Of a DNA stretch of 64,000 nucleotides, positions 63,949 through 64,000 are shown piece after piece (position 1 is the first letter of the stretch; each line of letters starts with the position of its first letter). The stretch is from Candidatus Avelusimicrobium cornigerorum (lineage in GTDB: Bacteria > Elusimicrobiota > Elusimicrobia > Elusimicrobiales > Elusimicrobiaceae), in NCBI GenBank assembly GCA_002309715.1, contig DBXW01000011.1, forward strand, positions 32,741 through 96,740. Reading direction: 5' to 3'. A program made the position numbers and the translations under genes. Under the pieces are notes generated by a model, which saw nothing but the letters and a program-made list of their open reading frames with translations, ran no database searches and was not told where the DNA came from.

Positions 63949-64000
63949 TTACTCTTTGCGGGGGTCAATAACTTTGACGGCTTCGTCAAAGCGGCCGTAT
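63949..64000 (-). CDS. partial CDS upstream of the GGGtGRT gene
   Basis: Only the last 16 residues (YGRFDEAVKVIDPRKE) and the stop are in the window. It lies 18 bp before the GGGtGRT gene on the same strand. NifU-like iron-sulphur scaffold proteins are the usual neighbours of GGGtGRT, so that identity is possible, but this fragment alone cannot show it. Confidence 0.4.
   Translation of the reverse strand, partial: YGRFDEAVKVIDPRKE

Noticed and set aside
1..64000. CRISPR arrays, IS elements, integrases, transposases
   Set aside because: I saw no regularly spaced repeats, transposase or tyrosine/serine recombinase sequence. The tRNA-end repeats are the only hints of mobility.

Overview
The window looks like chromosome from a diderm, anaerobic, host-associated bacterium. 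Elusimicrobiota (Elusimicrobium-like) is my best guess. The support is indirect: several stand-alone type IV pilin-like genes with near-identical N-termini, an [FeFe]-hydrogenase maturase (HydE), a GGGtGRT protein, solitary PreA, and outer-membrane machinery (Mla/MCE transporter, chaperone-usher pathway, many lipoproteins). No rRNA gene is present to settle the taxonomy. Gene density is high. Intergenic regions are short and usually end in strong GC hairpins with T runs. Promoters repeatedly carry an extended -10 of the form TGCTAYAMT, in several cases only 6-8 nt before the start codon with no Shine-Dalgarno sequence (candidate leaderless mRNAs).

Layout. 1-3400: partial sodium:amino-acid symporter, flavin reductase-like protein, two acyl thioesterases, nitroreductase. 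3427-6622: MCE/Mla-type lipid transport operon (mlaE-mlaF-mlaD-lipoprotein). 6693-11911: chaperone-usher locus with DUF4402-type subunits, in which the terminal subunit gene has its own near-consensus promoter. 12003-19720: macrodomain protein, secreted hydrolases, D-Ala-D-Ala dipeptidase, PreA, RsmF-like methyltransferase, GT8 glycosyltransferase and a 56-aa ORF. 19921-27584: hydE, accB, TPR protein, rimI-tsaB-tsaE, CBM48 protein and a radical SAM protein. 36033-39797: rpsU-dnaG-rpoD macromolecular synthesis operon. 39853-47011: HIT protein, RmuC, YajQ, nucleoside transporter and three pilin-like genes. 47087-57361: cell-wall and translation cluster (ddl, coiled-coil protein, folC, murA, prmC, prfA, rpmE, rho, coaE). 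57358-64000: polA, trxA, MORN-repeat protein, ispE, tRNA-Gln and a GGGtGRT protein.

The accessory region lies between tRNA-Ser (27681) and tRNA-Ala (35970). It holds a minus-strand operon of two dynamin-like GTPases (one LeoA-like, one with a long coiled-coil insertion and a C-terminal hydrophobic segment) plus a small protein with a possible uracil-DNA-glycosylase-like fold. Divergent from it are a bistable structured RNA (about 34146-34280), a leaderless WYL-domain regulator and a 59-aa membrane protein antisense to the end of the WYL gene. A palindromic operator (CGACAA-N5-TTGTCG) sits between the GTPase operon and the RNA, and a related one precedes the 59-aa gene. Both are followed by the same TTTGCTATCCTATA promoter. 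This is the best candidate for an undescribed, possibly anti-phage, system in the window. The defence role is inference.

Both tRNA-Ala and tRNA-Gln have a second copy of their 3' end about 120-200 bp downstream, each copy joined to its own terminator. This pattern suggests integration or duplication at tRNA 3' ends.
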